A stretch of 64,000 nt of DNA from Flavobacterium potami (GCF_020026915.1 NZ_JAINUY010000002.1:558001-622000), one strand, 5' to 3'. Shown: positions 16,776 through 25,654, numbered from the stretch's first letter. A program made the numbers and translations. The notes: a model not told the origin generated them from the sequence alone.

Positions 16776-17354
16776 TTAAATTTTTTTCACATATTGCGTA
16801 ATAATCACAATCTGCTGGCCATCTACTTTTCCTTCGATATATTCAGCGTTTTCGTGGTCTAGACGGATGTTTCTAACCGCAGTTCCTTGCTTGGCAACCA
16901 TACTTGATCCTTTTACTTTAAGATCTTTGATTAAAACAACAGAATCTCCATGTTGTAGGACTACACCGTTACTATCGCGGTGAACTAATTTATTTTCGTC
17001 ATCTTCGCCTTCTCCAGTTGCTTTTGCCCAATCAAGAGTTTCATCATCTAGATACATCATATCCAGTAATTCCTGTGGCCATCCTGCAGCACGCATTCGA
17101 CTTAACATTCTCCAGGCTACAACTTGTACAGCAACGTTTTCATTCCACATACTGTCATTAAGGCATCTCCAGTGATTTAAATCTACGTTGTTTGGATTTT
17201 CAATTTGGTCAATACAGGTATTACAGGCTAATATAGCTTCATCAAGACCACCTTTTCTATTTGGAAGGACTTGATAAACTTTTAAATTTTCTTCATTTCC
17301 GCAAAGTTCACATTTAGACCCGCTACGTTTGCTTAATTCTCTTTCGATGCTCAT
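16776..17354 (-). CDS. PhnA-like zinc-ribbon protein (YjdM family)
   Basis: From MSIERELSK the 192-residue protein has an N-terminal zinc ribbon (CELCGN and ACNTC), a central helical region, and the conserved PhnA C-terminal domain with DSNGVVLQHGDSVVLIKDLKVKGSS (seen as LQHGDSV and LKVKGSS) and GTAVRNIRL. The family was named after the E. coli phosphonate operon but is not part of phosphonate cleavage, and its function is unproven. Start at 17354 is preferred to an extended frame at 17408 because an exact -7 box sits in between at 17406-17413. Confidence 0.85.
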   Translation of the reverse strand: MSIERELSKRSGSKCELCGNEENLKVYQVLPNRKGGLDEAILACNTCIDQIENPNNVDLNHWRCLNDSMWNENVAVQVVAWRMLSRMRAAGWPQELLDMMYLDDETLDWAKATGEGEDDENKLVHRDSNGVVLQHGDSVVLIKDLKVKGSSMVAKQGTAVRNIRLDHENAEYIEGKVDGQQIVIITQYVKKI

Positions 17355-17405
17355 TATTATTGTTTGTTTTAAAAATGCGAAATTACTTATATTTTGCTTC
17401 GCTTG

Positions 17406-17413
17406 CAAATGTA
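17406..17413 (-). promoter_or_regulatory. -7 promoter box for PhnA-like gene
   Basis: TACATTTG on the minus strand matches TAnnTTTG exactly, about 50 bp upstream of the ATG and just after the coaD stop. No good -33 match was found. Confidence 0.45.
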
Positions 17414-17430
17414 TGATTTATGCAGTATTA

Positions 17431-17889
17431 TTATTTTTTAGCTCTGACCGCATTTGGAACCAACATTTCATATTCGCCACCATGACGCAATACATCGCGT
17501 ACAATACTCGAGCTGATAAATGAGGTACTCGCAGCAGTTAGTAAAAATACCGTTTCAATTTTAGAAAGTTTTCTGTTGGTGTGTGCAATCGCTTTTTCAA
17601 ATTCGAAATCAGCTGGATTACGCAATCCTCTTACTATGAAATTGGCTTTCAGTTTTTTTGCCAAATCAATGGTTAGGCCTTCATAAGTAATAACCGAAAC
17701 TTTGGGTTCATTTTTGAAAGTTTCTTCAATAAAACGCTTTCTTTCTTCTAATGAAAACATGTATTTTTTTTCGGCGTTTACACCAATTGCAATTACGATT
17801 TCGTCAAATAAAGGAAGTCCTCTTTTAATAATGTCTTCGTGTCCAAGTGTAATCGGGTCAAATGATCCTGGGAATATGGCTTTTCTCAT
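17431..17889 (-). CDS. coaD: Phosphopantetheine adenylyltransferase
   Basis: CoaD transfers AMP from ATP to 4'-phosphopantetheine, the penultimate step of coenzyme A synthesis. The 152-residue protein has the nucleotidyltransferase signature FPGSFDPITLGHEDII with the HxGH-like TLGH, RGLRNPADFEFE, and the C-terminal ISSSIVRDV. Length is typical (about 150-160). It is on the same strand as the zinc-ribbon membrane gene upstream, with a short repeat-word tract (17892-17940) between them. Confidence 0.96.
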   Translation of the reverse strand: MRKAIFPGSFDPITLGHEDIIKRGLPLFDEIVIAIGVNAEKKYMFSLEERKRFIEETFKNEPKVSVITYEGLTIDLAKKLKANFIVRGLRNPADFEFEKAIAHTNRKLSKIETVFLLTAASTSFISSSIVRDVLRHGGEYEMLVPNAVRAKK

Positions 17890-17940
17890 TTTTTGAGGTT
17901 CTAAGTTGATAAGGTTCTGAGATGCTAAGGTACAAAGGTT

Positions 17941-18594
17941 TTACTTTGTCACGGGAATTTTATATTCTGATTTTTGTGTTTCTACTGAATAAGCGTTGCG
18001 TCTGATTTTTATAATTTCATCATTTTGATAAAGTCGTATTAATTCCTTTTTTGAATAAGAAACTTTTCTGTCGGTGTAATTCTCAGTTTTGTCCAAATCA
18101 TCAACTTCATAAGGTAGGTATGCATCAAAATCGTTATGAGTAGCATAAATACTGTCATTTGTTATTTTGTCAATTTTGAAGGTCGAATAATAACCGTTTG
18201 AGAACTTTACATTATAGACGTCGCCAACGATGGGTTTTTGAATTAAAACATCTGTTTCGTTTTCGTCTTGGAAATATTGGTTTATACCGTAAATGAGGAG
18301 TAAAAAAAGAATAAACGTTCCTGAAAACATCCAAAGTGAACTATCCAATTTTTCATTCTTAAGTTTTTCTTGTCCTTCTAAAGATAAATCTTCGTAATAA
18401 AACCAATTTTTGCAACTTGTACATTGAATGTCCACAATCTTTCCCACAGGAAAAAGCGGAATTGACGTAATAGAAACATAACGTCTAAAAATGCTGAAAT
18501 TTAAAGTATTGTCAATCTTGCAATTCGGACATTTTTCATTTGAAATAAATCCGTTTTTAACGTTTGAATCTTTGGTTCCAATTAATAATAGCAT
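17941..18594 (-). CDS. Zinc-ribbon membrane protein, function unknown
   Basis: The 217-residue protein opens with a zinc ribbon whose two knuckles are CPNC (near residue 22) and CTSC (near 58), separated by a segment with VSITSIPLFPVGK, typical of zinc-ribbon_15 type membrane proteins. One TM helix follows (about 92-108, FSGTFILFLLLIYGINQYF in part) and then a C-terminal soluble beta-rich domain of about 95 residues. The ribbon should face the cytosol. No enzyme motif is visible. It sits between coaD and a DUF421 gene that also carries a zinc ribbon. Confidence 0.7.
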   Translation of the reverse strand: MLLLIGTKDSNVKNGFISNEKCPNCKIDNTLNFSIFRRYVSITSIPLFPVGKIVDIQCTSCKNWFYYEDLSLEGQEKLKNEKLDSSLWMFSGTFILFLLLIYGINQYFQDENETDVLIQKPIVGDVYNVKFSNGYYSTFKIDKITNDSIYATHNDFDAYLPYEVDDLDKTENYTDRKVSYSKKELIRLYQNDEIIKIRRNAYSVETQKSEYKIPVTK

Positions 18595-18711
18595 TTTTTT
18601 GAGGTTCTAAGTTGCTAAGGTTCTGAGATGCTAAGTTTTAAGCTTCTTATTAAAATTGAATTTTGATATTGTAATTGATGTTGTGTTTGGATTTTAAATT
18701 TTGGAATTCTC

Positions 18712-19404
18712 CTACGTTATCCTTTTTGTATTAATAGATTCAACCCATTCGTCTTTTTTACAGACTTTACAATTTGCTGTTCCTGCTTTTTGTTCTTCTG
18801 TATTTCCACAGAAACTGCAAGAGTAAATGCCATCAGTAGGGATGAATTTACTTTTTGCATAAAATAAGGAAGGCAGAATTGGTAATCCGTATCCAACCTC
18901 TTTGTCTTCGTAGTAAAAAACACTTATCTCACCACTGGTTTCAATAAAAGCATGTTTGACTTGCCCTAAATGTTCAATAGATTTGATACGCAATTCTGCG
19001 AAAAACTCATCTTGCGCCAAACTTTCTTTTCTGAAAGTAGAAACAGAAAATTTCCCATCATTGATCAAACATTCGGTTTTACCTTCTATAAACTCTTCAA
19101 ACTTCTTGCTTTTTCCTGTCAGCCAGGTTACAGAACGGTATAAAATAATAATCGTAGAAAAAACTATCGCTGCAGGAATAATTCCGACATCTTCATAAAA
19201 CATTGGGTCGCCGGCAGCAGAACCTAATGCAATAATAATTACGGTTTCGAAAATAGATAATTGTTTTACACCTCTTTTTCCTGCCAGTTTTAAGGTCAGT
19301 AAAAGAATGATAAACATTACGGTTGAACGAAATATTACTTCAAAAATAAAGCTCTCTGGTAGATTGTTAAAAAGAAGTCTTTCCCACTCGAAAATTTGTT
19401 TCAT
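18712..19404 (-). CDS. DUF421 (YetF-like) membrane protein with C-terminal zinc ribbon
   Basis: The 230-residue protein has three N-terminal TM helices, the DUF421 hallmark GKRGVKQLSIFE and the DP after LGSAAG, then the soluble YetF domain (LINDGKF, FFAELRIKSI). The last 40 residues hold two Cys pairs, CSFC and CKVC, 14 residues apart, a rubredoxin-like zinc ribbon not usual in YetF itself. Bacillus YetF-type proteins are linked to spore germination and membrane lipids but the molecular role is unclear. It lies about 120 bp upstream of the zinc-ribbon membrane gene on the same strand. Confidence 0.8.
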   Translation of the reverse strand: MKQIFEWERLLFNNLPESFIFEVIFRSTVMFIILLLTLKLAGKRGVKQLSIFETVIIIALGSAAGDPMFYEDVGIIPAAIVFSTIIILYRSVTWLTGKSKKFEEFIEGKTECLINDGKFSVSTFRKESLAQDEFFAELRIKSIEHLGQVKHAFIETSGEISVFYYEDKEVGYGLPILPSLFYAKSKFIPTDGIYSCSFCGNTEEQKAGTANCKVCKKDEWVESINTKRIT

Positions 19405-19532
19405 TTTTTAATTGCTAAAAATTATCTATCTAAGGTACTAAGTTTTGATGTCTAAGATGTATTTAAATTTCCATGTCTCAAACTACGTTTTTCTGTAAAT
19501 TTTGATAAACAAGCAATTCTAAAAATAAAAGT

Positions 19533-19566
19533 AAAGGTGCTAAAATCTTAGAATCTTAGCACCTTT
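19533..19566 (-). terminator. Hairpin after ddl
   Basis: AAAGGTGCTAA pairs with TTAGCACCTTT around a 12-nt loop, followed on the minus strand by a T-rich run. The arm is made of the 'ctaaggtgctaag' word family seen in other gaps. Confidence 0.65.
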
Positions 19567-19579
19567 GTATTTTAGTAAC

Positions 19580-20551
19580 TTATTTCAAAGCTAACTCAAT
19601 CGCATTTGTAAATAAATCTTGCAGAGAAATTCCGGCCGCTTTTGCTTGTTGCGGAATCAAGCTTTCTGTTGTTAAGCCAGGAATCGTGTTCATTTCCAAC
19701 ATATGTGGTTCGTCGTTTACAATGATGAATTCGCTTCTTGAGAAACCTTTCATTTTTAAAACTTCGTAAGCACGTTTTGCAGTTTCTCCGACTTTTTTAG
19801 TCATTTCGTCAGAGATTCTCGCTGGTGTTATTTCTTGAGATTTCCCTTTGTATTTTGCTTCATAATCAAAGAAATCATTGTCTGATACAATTTCTGTAAT
19901 CGGCAACACTTTAATTTCACCTTGGTAATTGATTACTCCAACAGAAACCTCAGTTCCGTCAAGGAAACTTTCAATGATGATTTCGTTGTCTTCTTTATAA
20001 GCCACTTCAATAGCAATTGGAAGTTCAGCTTCTGTTTTTACTTTCGAAATTCCGAAACTTGAACCTGCTTTGTTTGGTTTGACGAAACAAGGAAGTCCCA
20101 CTTTTTTCACGATTTCTGCTGTATTGATTTCGTCTCCTTTATTCAAATAATAAGAAACAGCCGTTTTGATTCCGTATGGTTTTAGAACAGACAATAAATC
20201 TCTTTTATTGAAGGTTAGAGCCGATTGATAGTAATCGCAAGAAGATTGTGGCAGACCGATTAATTCGAAATACGCCTGCATTAAACCGTCTTCACCCGGA
20301 GTTCCGTGAATAGCATTGAAAACACAGTCAAAAGTAATTTTTTCGCCGTTTACTGTAACTGAAAAATCATTTTTATCTATTGGGAATTCGGCATCGTTTT
20401 GGTCTACATAAACCCATTTTTCTTTAAAAATGTGAATACGGAATCCGTTGTATTTTGTTTTGTCAAGATATTGATAAACGACATTTCCGCTGATTAAAGA
20501 GATCTTGTATTCGCTAGAATAGCCGCCCATGATGATGGCAATGTTTTTCAT
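19580..20551 (-). CDS. ddl: D-alanine--D-alanine ligase
   Basis: Ddl joins two D-Ala using ATP for peptidoglycan precursors in the cytosol. The 323-residue ATP-grasp protein has MGGYSSEYKISL, the HGTPGEDG motif, FVKPNKAGSSFGISKV, EVSVGVI and the Mg-binding MLEMNTIPGLT. All family blocks are present and the length is normal. It is divergent from the PASTA-rluD pair; the 230-bp gap contains a remnant of the 'ttcgtctgttcggctttt' repeat and the PASTA promoter. Confidence 0.96.
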   Translation of the reverse strand: MKNIAIIMGGYSSEYKISLISGNVVYQYLDKTKYNGFRIHIFKEKWVYVDQNDAEFPIDKNDFSVTVNGEKITFDCVFNAIHGTPGEDGLMQAYFELIGLPQSSCDYYQSALTFNKRDLLSVLKPYGIKTAVSYYLNKGDEINTAEIVKKVGLPCFVKPNKAGSSFGISKVKTEAELPIAIEVAYKEDNEIIIESFLDGTEVSVGVINYQGEIKVLPITEIVSDNDFFDYEAKYKGKSQEITPARISDEMTKKVGETAKRAYEVLKMKGFSRSEFIIVNDEPHMLEMNTIPGLTTESLIPQQAKAAGISLQDLFTNAIELALK

Positions 20552-20757
20552 GTTTTTGTTTCAGGTTTTAATTTGTTTACTTCGTCTGTTCGGCTTTTAG
20601 CCTCGGGGTCAAGTTTCAGGTTTTACTATGAAATGTTAATCTGTTTTTGAAACTTTTATTGAGTATATGATTTTTTAATAAATAACGTTCTTATGAAACC
20701 AATTCCAAAGATCTTTGTTTTAAACAAAATTATCATTTTTTTTGAAACGAAATACTT

Positions 20758-20765
20758 TATCTTTG
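20758..20765 (+). promoter_or_regulatory. -7 promoter box for PASTA-rluD
   Basis: TATCTTTG matches TAnnTTTG exactly, 20 bp before the ATG at 20786, giving a leader of about 15 nt. It also argues against the longer in-frame start at 20693. Confidence 0.5.
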
Positions 20766-20785
20766 TCGCTATTAAAAATAAATTT

Positions 20786-21406
20786 ATGAGTTTACGTCAG
20801 TATTTAACAAGTCGAGTTTTTTTCTTGCAATTGCTTGCGGCCGCAGCTATTATCGCGATTATTGGTTACTTATTTATGCATTGGTTGACTTTTACAACAG
20901 ATCACGGACACGAAATTGCAGTGCCAAATTTGTCTAAATTGACCGAAGAACAAGTAGAGCAAAAGCTTGATGAACTGGATTTGGATTACGTTCTACTAGA
21001 CAGTGTTGATTACAGAAGTGAATTTCCTAAATATAGTGTTGTTGAGCAAGATCCGCTTCCTGGAACGAAAGTGAAAGTGGGAAGAAAAATTTATATAAAG
21101 ATTAATGCTTCAGGTTTTTCTTCTGTGAAAATTCCTGATTTGATTGAAAAAACATACCGCGAGGCTGTGCCAACTTTGAAGGCATTAGGTCTTGAGCTTG
21201 GAACCATTACCTACATTCCAAATCTTGGAAAAGATATGGTTTTGGAAATGCGTTTGAAAGGTAGAAACTTAAAAGTAGGAGATCGTGTGCTTAAAGCCTC
21301 TAAAATTGATTTGGTTTTAGGTGACGGAAAAGCAAGTTATGTTGATGAAAGTCAGTCGGATAGTACAGCTACGGCGCCTGCAGAAACCCCAAATGATGAA
21401 CAATAA
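20786..21406 (+). CDS. Single-pass membrane protein with PASTA domains
   Basis: The 206-residue protein has a short cytosolic N-terminus, one TM helix (about 13-35) and two PASTA domains (about 45-115 and 115-180; VVEQDPLPGTKVKVG is a clear PASTA ending), then a low-complexity Ser/Thr/Ala tail. PASTA domains bind muropeptides in Ser/Thr kinases and penicillin-binding proteins, but no kinase or transpeptidase is fused here. Being next to ddl suggests a cell-wall role, which is inference. Its stop overlaps the start of rluD by 11 bp. Confidence 0.85.
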   Translation: MSLRQYLTSRVFFLQLLAAAAIIAIIGYLFMHWLTFTTDHGHEIAVPNLSKLTEEQVEQKLDELDLDYVLLDSVDYRSEFPKYSVVEQDPLPGTKVKVGRKIYIKINASGFSSVKIPDLIEKTYREAVPTLKALGLELGTITYIPNLGKDMVLEMRLKGRNLKVGDRVLKASKIDLVLGDGKASYVDESQSDSTATAPAETPNDEQ

Positions 21407-22439
21407 TATTGAAGAAAACTTAGATCTGGAAGACGAATTATTCGAACATTACAGATTTGAAGTCCCAAAAGGTCAAGCGTTTTTGCGTATTGACAAATAT
21501 TTAATGTATTTGATTCCGAATGCCACACGAAATAAAATTCAGAATGCGGCAACGAATGGAAATATTTTTGTGAATGATATTCCAGTAAAATCAAATTATA
21601 AAGTGAAACCTCTTGATGTGATAACGGTTATGTTGTCGCATCCTCCTTTTGAAAATCATATTCTACCAGAAGATATTCCGTTGAATATTGTTTATGAAGA
21701 TGACGCTCTCTTGTTAATCAATAAAGAGCCAGGAATGGTTGTGCATCCAGGTCACGGTAATTATACTGGGACTTTGGTAAATGCTTTGGCGCATCATTTT
21801 GATAATTTGCCAATGAACAGCAGCGAACGACCAGGTTTGGTGCATCGAATTGACAAAGATACTTCTGGACTTTTGGTTGTGGCCAAGACAGAAGCAGCAA
21901 TGACGCATTTAGCAAAACAATTTGAAGCTAAAACAACCGAACGTGAGTATATTGCTCTTGTTTGGGGAAATGTTGTGGCAGATAGCGGTACAATTGAAGG
22001 AAACTTAGCAAGACATTTGAAAGATCGCATGCAAATGGCGGTTTTTGATGATCCAGAAATTGGTAAACCTGCCATTACGCATTATAAAGTTTTGGAGCGT
22101 TTTGGTTATGTAACTCTTATTTCTTGTAAACTGGAAACTGGAAGAACACACCAGATTCGTGCGCACATGAAACATATTGGGCATCCGTTATTTAATGATG
22201 AACGTTACGGCGGACATTTGATTTTGAAAGGAACTACTTTTACAAAATACAAACAGTTTATAGAAAATTGTTTTAAAGCTTTGCCACGTCAGGCTTTACA
22301 TGCTAAAACACTTGGTTTTGTTCATCCGAATACAGGAGAAATGATGCGATTTGATACAGAACTGCCTCAAGATTTTAAAGATTGCATCGAGAAATGGCAA
22401 AATTATGTGAAGTCGCATAATGTTGAAGATGAAATGTAA
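21396..22439 (+). CDS. rluD: RluA/RluD-family 23S rRNA pseudouridine synthase
   Basis: The enzyme isomerises uridines in 23S rRNA. The 347-residue protein has an S4 RNA-binding domain (FLRIDKYL...NATRNKIQ...), then the catalytic domain with GLVHRIDKDTSGLLV containing the catalytic Asp, and GRTHQIRAHM. The start is ATG 21396 (MNNNIEEN), overlapping the PASTA gene; the frame extends farther upstream within that gene but has no family likeness there. RluD-type specificity (positions 1911/1915/1917) is likely from length and the S4 domain but other RluA members cannot be excluded. Confidence 0.92.
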   Translation: MNNNIEENLDLEDELFEHYRFEVPKGQAFLRIDKYLMYLIPNATRNKIQNAATNGNIFVNDIPVKSNYKVKPLDVITVMLSHPPFENHILPEDIPLNIVYEDDALLLINKEPGMVVHPGHGNYTGTLVNALAHHFDNLPMNSSERPGLVHRIDKDTSGLLVVAKTEAAMTHLAKQFEAKTTEREYIALVWGNVVADSGTIEGNLARHLKDRMQMAVFDDPEIGKPAITHYKVLERFGYVTLISCKLETGRTHQIRAHMKHIGHPLFNDERYGGHLILKGTTFTKYKQFIENCFKALPRQALHAKTLGFVHPNTGEMMRFDTELPQDFKDCIEKWQNYVKSHNVEDEM

Positions 22440-22493
22440 TTAGATGATTAGAAAATGTGCCAATTAGAAAATTACTTGAATATTGGTTAAAAT

Positions 22494-22524
22494 AAAAAAA
22501 AGCTCCTTTTGGGAGCTTTTTTGT
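22494..22524. terminator. Intrinsic terminator after rluD
   Basis: AAAAAAAGCTCC pairs with GGAGCTTTTTT around a 5-nt loop. It lies between the convergent rluD and ABC ATPase genes. Confidence 0.85.
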
Positions 22525-22556
22525 TTTTACGATATTTTTATTCGTTCCAATATTCC

Positions 22557-22628
22557 GTAGAGACGCACTGTAGTGTGTCTATGTATTGTGGATATTCGTT
22601 GGGGAGACGCACTGCAGTGCGCCTCTAC
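22557..22628. repeat. Pair of GACGCACTGCAGTGCG palindromes
   Basis: GTAGAGACGCACTGTAGTGT (to 22580) and GAGACGCACTGCAGTGCGCC (to 22628) are each near-palindromic and are also inverted relative to one another. The layout is REP-like, in a 250-bp gap with no ORF. Confidence 0.75.
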
Positions 22629-22692
22629 AAATATGTTTTAGGTTATAATTGATAATTATCTAATTATCTAATTGACACATTTTTTAATTATC

Positions 22693-23934
22693 TTAATTCA
22701 ATTCTGAGTGGTATTTTATTTTTCCAACTGAACCCGTTTCTGACGGTAAAAGTTCGAAAACAGAAGTAGGAGCGAGGCCTTGTTCTATTCTATGTGAAAC
22801 GTAAATAATACTTACGTTTGTTTCTTGTTTGATGGTGTTGATTAATTGAATCACTAAATCTACATTTTCATCGTCTAAGCCTTCAACCGGTTCGTCAAGA
22901 ATTAATAATGGCGGATGTTTTAAAACCGCACGAACAATTAATGCTACTCGTTGTTGCCCGATAGAAAGATCGATGAAACGTTTTTTTCTTAAGTGCGTCA
23001 TTTCGATTACTTCAAGCCATTGTGTAACTATATTTTTTTGATGTGTTGTTGGTTCTGTGTACAATCCGATTGAGTCAAAGAATCCTGATAAAATCATTTG
23101 TTCCAATGTGTGACTTTTTTGGAATAAATCGGTCATCGATGTCGTGAAAATTCCGATTTGTTTTTTGATTTCCCAAACACTTTCGCCAGTTCCTTTTTTT
23201 CTTCCAAACAAAAATAAATTCTGTCCAAAACCTTTCGGATTATCTCCTGTAATTAAAGATAAAATGGTACTTTTTCCAGAACCATTCGGACCTATTAATT
23301 GCCAGAATTCGCCTTGTTTTATAGTCCACGAAATGTTGTTCAGAATTTTTTGTTCTTCGTAACTTACTGAAACATCGTCTAATTTTATTAAGACACTTTC
23401 GTGAAAATTATGTGGTTCTGCAGCTTTAGGAATTGCAGCAGTATTTAAAGTTTTAAAATGATTGTCGTTTTTTACAAAAGGATGTAATTCGAATGAATTG
23501 TCTTTTATTAATGCTTTATTTGGAACAAAATCCAATACATCGACATTACGATTCAATAATTGAATAATCGCAATAGAATCGGTTAGTTTTTCTAAAGATT
23601 GTGCCAAAACAACTCTCGAAGCTTGATCTAAATGATCAAACGGATTATCAAAAATGATAAAATCTGGTTTTTGATCAATGCAATAGCGTAAAAACTCTTT
23701 TTTGCGTTCTCCAGAAGAAAAAGTTCTCAATTGTCTGTTAGATGTTGTTGAAGCTTCAACGCTGTCGTATTGAAACTCTTTTTCAATAAATTTTTCAATT
23801 GAAATATCGGAGAAAAGAATTCCTTTTTGGTTATTAAAAACGGCTAAATCTCCTTTTGCTTCTCCGTTCAATATATTGTCTATAAAAGCTTTTTTGTTTA
23901 CCTGATTAGATAAAAGTATATCCCAATGCTGCAT
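22693..23934 (-). CDS. Two-domain ABC ATPase (ModF-like), first half lacking Walker A
   Basis: The 413-residue protein has two ABC ATPase halves and no TM segments. The second half is complete: Walker A GPNGSGKST, signature LSIGQQR, Walker B LLILDEP. The first half keeps the signature FSSGERKK and Walker B FIIFDNP but has no Walker A, and its N-terminus is shortened. The layout recalls ModF/PhrA, cytosolic duplicated ABC proteins linked to molybdate genes, but no molybdate transporter is nearby, so the role is open. The following gene (sulfurtransferase) is 15 bp upstream on the same strand, so an operon is likely. Confidence 0.85.
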   Translation of the reverse strand: MQHWDILLSNQVNKKAFIDNILNGEAKGDLAVFNNQKGILFSDISIEKFIEKEFQYDSVEASTTSNRQLRTFSSGERKKEFLRYCIDQKPDFIIFDNPFDHLDQASRVVLAQSLEKLTDSIAIIQLLNRNVDVLDFVPNKALIKDNSFELHPFVKNDNHFKTLNTAAIPKAAEPHNFHESVLIKLDDVSVSYEEQKILNNISWTIKQGEFWQLIGPNGSGKSTILSLITGDNPKGFGQNLFLFGRKKGTGESVWEIKKQIGIFTTSMTDLFQKSHTLEQMILSGFFDSIGLYTEPTTHQKNIVTQWLEVIEMTHLRKKRFIDLSIGQQRVALIVRAVLKHPPLLILDEPVEGLDDENVDLVIQLINTIKQETNVSIIYVSHRIEQGLAPTSVFELLPSETGSVGKIKYHSELN

Positions 23935-23949
23935 TGTGTTTTTTTAATA

Positions 23950-24795
23950 TTATTTATTCTCTTTTAAAGCCATTTCGCGGTCGTTTCTCGACCATTCGCT
24001 CCAAGAGCCGACATATAGTTTTGGAATTGGAATTCCAGCGTAATCCATTGCTAATAGTGTGTGGCAAGCTGTAACACCCGAACCGCAATGAACGATTGTA
24101 TTTTCTAGTTTTTTGTTCCCAAGAATCGCTGTGTATTTTTCAGCCAATTCATCGGAAGATTTAAATAATCCGTTTTCGTTCAAATTTTCAGTTAAAGGAA
24201 CGTTCACAGCTCCCGGAATATGTCCTGCAATTAAATCCAACGGTTCTGTTAAGCCTTCAAATCTATTTTTGTCTCGAACATCGATTACAATATTTTGATC
24301 ATTCTTACGAGCTTTTTCAACTTCTTCTATATCCGCTAAGGCTAATTTCCATTCTTTAGAAGGGTATGTTGTTTTTTCAAAAGTTTCAGTTCCAGAATTT
24401 GTTTGAAAACCTGCTTGGAGAGCAGCTTGATAGCCACCATTTAAAACCTGAATTTTTTCATGTCCCACGGCACGCATCATCCACCAGAATCTGGCAGCGA
24501 AGTTTGAACCATTTTTATCATCATAAACCACAACATGATCTAAAGGTAAAATTCCTAAAGAGGAAAGTGTTTTTGCAAATTCATCGGGAGAAGGCAATGG
24601 ATGTCTTCCACCATGAGCAGGATTTTCTGGAATGGAAGCCAAATCACGATTTAAATCTACAAAACGCGCACCTTTTAAATGTTCGTTTTGGTATACTTCA
24701 AAAGCATTTGATCCAGCTCTTGCATCAATTAAAATGATTTCTGAAGCAGATATCAATTCTTCAGCAGAAATTAGTGGTGAGATAGTTGCAGCCAT
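23950..24795 (-). CDS. Two-domain sulfurtransferase (rhodanese / mercaptopyruvate type)
   Basis: The 281-residue protein has two rhodanese domains. The N-terminal one carries HLKGARFVDLNRDLA and VVYDDKNGSNFAARFWWM (VVYDD..), and the C-terminal one the active loop HCGSGVTACH with Cys237. A CGSGVT loop is typical of 3-mercaptopyruvate sulfurtransferases rather than thiosulfate rhodaneses, so MST activity is more likely. Start MAATISPL at 24795 is preferred; an upstream ATG at 24837 would overlap the ThuA gene. There is no signal peptide. It is 4 bp from the ThuA gene, so the two are co-transcribed. Confidence 0.9.
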   Translation of the reverse strand: MAATISPLISAEELISASEIILIDARAGSNAFEVYQNEHLKGARFVDLNRDLASIPENPAHGGRHPLPSPDEFAKTLSSLGILPLDHVVVYDDKNGSNFAARFWWMMRAVGHEKIQVLNGGYQAALQAGFQTNSGTETFEKTTYPSKEWKLALADIEEVEKARKNDQNIVIDVRDKNRFEGLTEPLDLIAGHIPGAVNVPLTENLNENGLFKSSDELAEKYTAILGNKKLENTIVHCGSGVTACHTLLAMDYAGIPIPKLYVGSWSEWSRNDREMALKENK

Positions 24796-24799
24796 TCTT

Positions 24800-25654
24800 T
24801 TATTTTTTCTTTGAATTTCCCATCCAAAGAAGGGCATTCAAAATTAATTGACTTTCTGTTTTATTTTCAAAAGTGTACGATAAGGTTTTGTTTGTTCCGC
24901 CTTCGTAATCAATATCATTATGTCCCATATTTACGTACAGCATTTTGTATTTTTTGTTTGTCCAAACCACAGGATAATAACCGCTATGCCAAATTTCATG
25001 AGCTTTTGGACCAGTTCCTAAAGGAAAACTAGATTCATCTATTGCCAATAAAATTTCAATATCTGGATTTTTGGTCAAATCATTTGACCATCTGTACCAT
25101 TCGTTTGGCGCTGAACTAAACGTCTTTGGCAGATTTTTAGTTACAGGATGCTGATTTTCTACCCTTAAAACAGCAGATGTAGGTCTCCACGTATTGCTTC
25201 CATATTCACCAGAACCTAAAAAAGTGTTATGATACCAATTCCAATCTTCTGGATAACTTGAATCTTTTAAAGCGAAAGCTGAGAAATGAAATCCAATAAA
25301 ACCACCACCGTTTTCCATGTACTTTTGAAAAGCCTCACGTTGTTCTTTCTTTTCCGGACGTGTGTCTAAAAATAAGACAACCTGATATTTTGATAGAAAT
25401 TTTGCGTTCAAATTTTCCCAATTACTGGTTGAATCGTATTGGAAATGATTTTCAGAAGCCAATTTCGGAAAGTATTTATTCGCTTCATGCACAAAACTAA
25501 TATGCGCCTGATCGTTTTTTGCGGTATAAAATGCGATTACTTTAAATTTTGAATGTTCTTTTTTGGTTTGAGAAAAACCAAATAGAGAAATCAGCAATGC
25601 AAAAAATATAGTACTTCTTTTAAAAACAGTTTTCGGATTTAAATGGACAGACAT
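24800..25654 (-). CDS. Secreted ThuA-domain protein
   Basis: The 284-residue protein has an N-terminal signal segment (residues 12-29, ending GFSQ) and a ThuA fold: FKVIAFYTAKNDQAH, ENGGGFIGFHFSAF, the WYRWSNDL stretch and the C-terminal MGHNDIDYEGG. ThuA proteins are class-I glutamine amidotransferase-like and are linked to trehalose or other sugar use, but no catalytic mechanism is settled. It sits in a run with DUF1398, sulfurtransferase and ABC genes (18 and 4 bp gaps), suggesting one transcript. Confidence 0.82.
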   Translation of the reverse strand: MSVHLNPKTVFKRSTIFFALLISLFGFSQTKKEHSKFKVIAFYTAKNDQAHISFVHEANKYFPKLASENHFQYDSTSNWENLNAKFLSKYQVVLFLDTRPEKKEQREAFQKYMENGGGFIGFHFSAFALKDSSYPEDWNWYHNTFLGSGEYGSNTWRPTSAVLRVENQHPVTKNLPKTFSSAPNEWYRWSNDLTKNPDIEILLAIDESSFPLGTGPKAHEIWHSGYYPVVWTNKKYKMLYVNMGHNDIDYEGGTNKTLSYTFENKTESQLILNALLWMGNSKKK

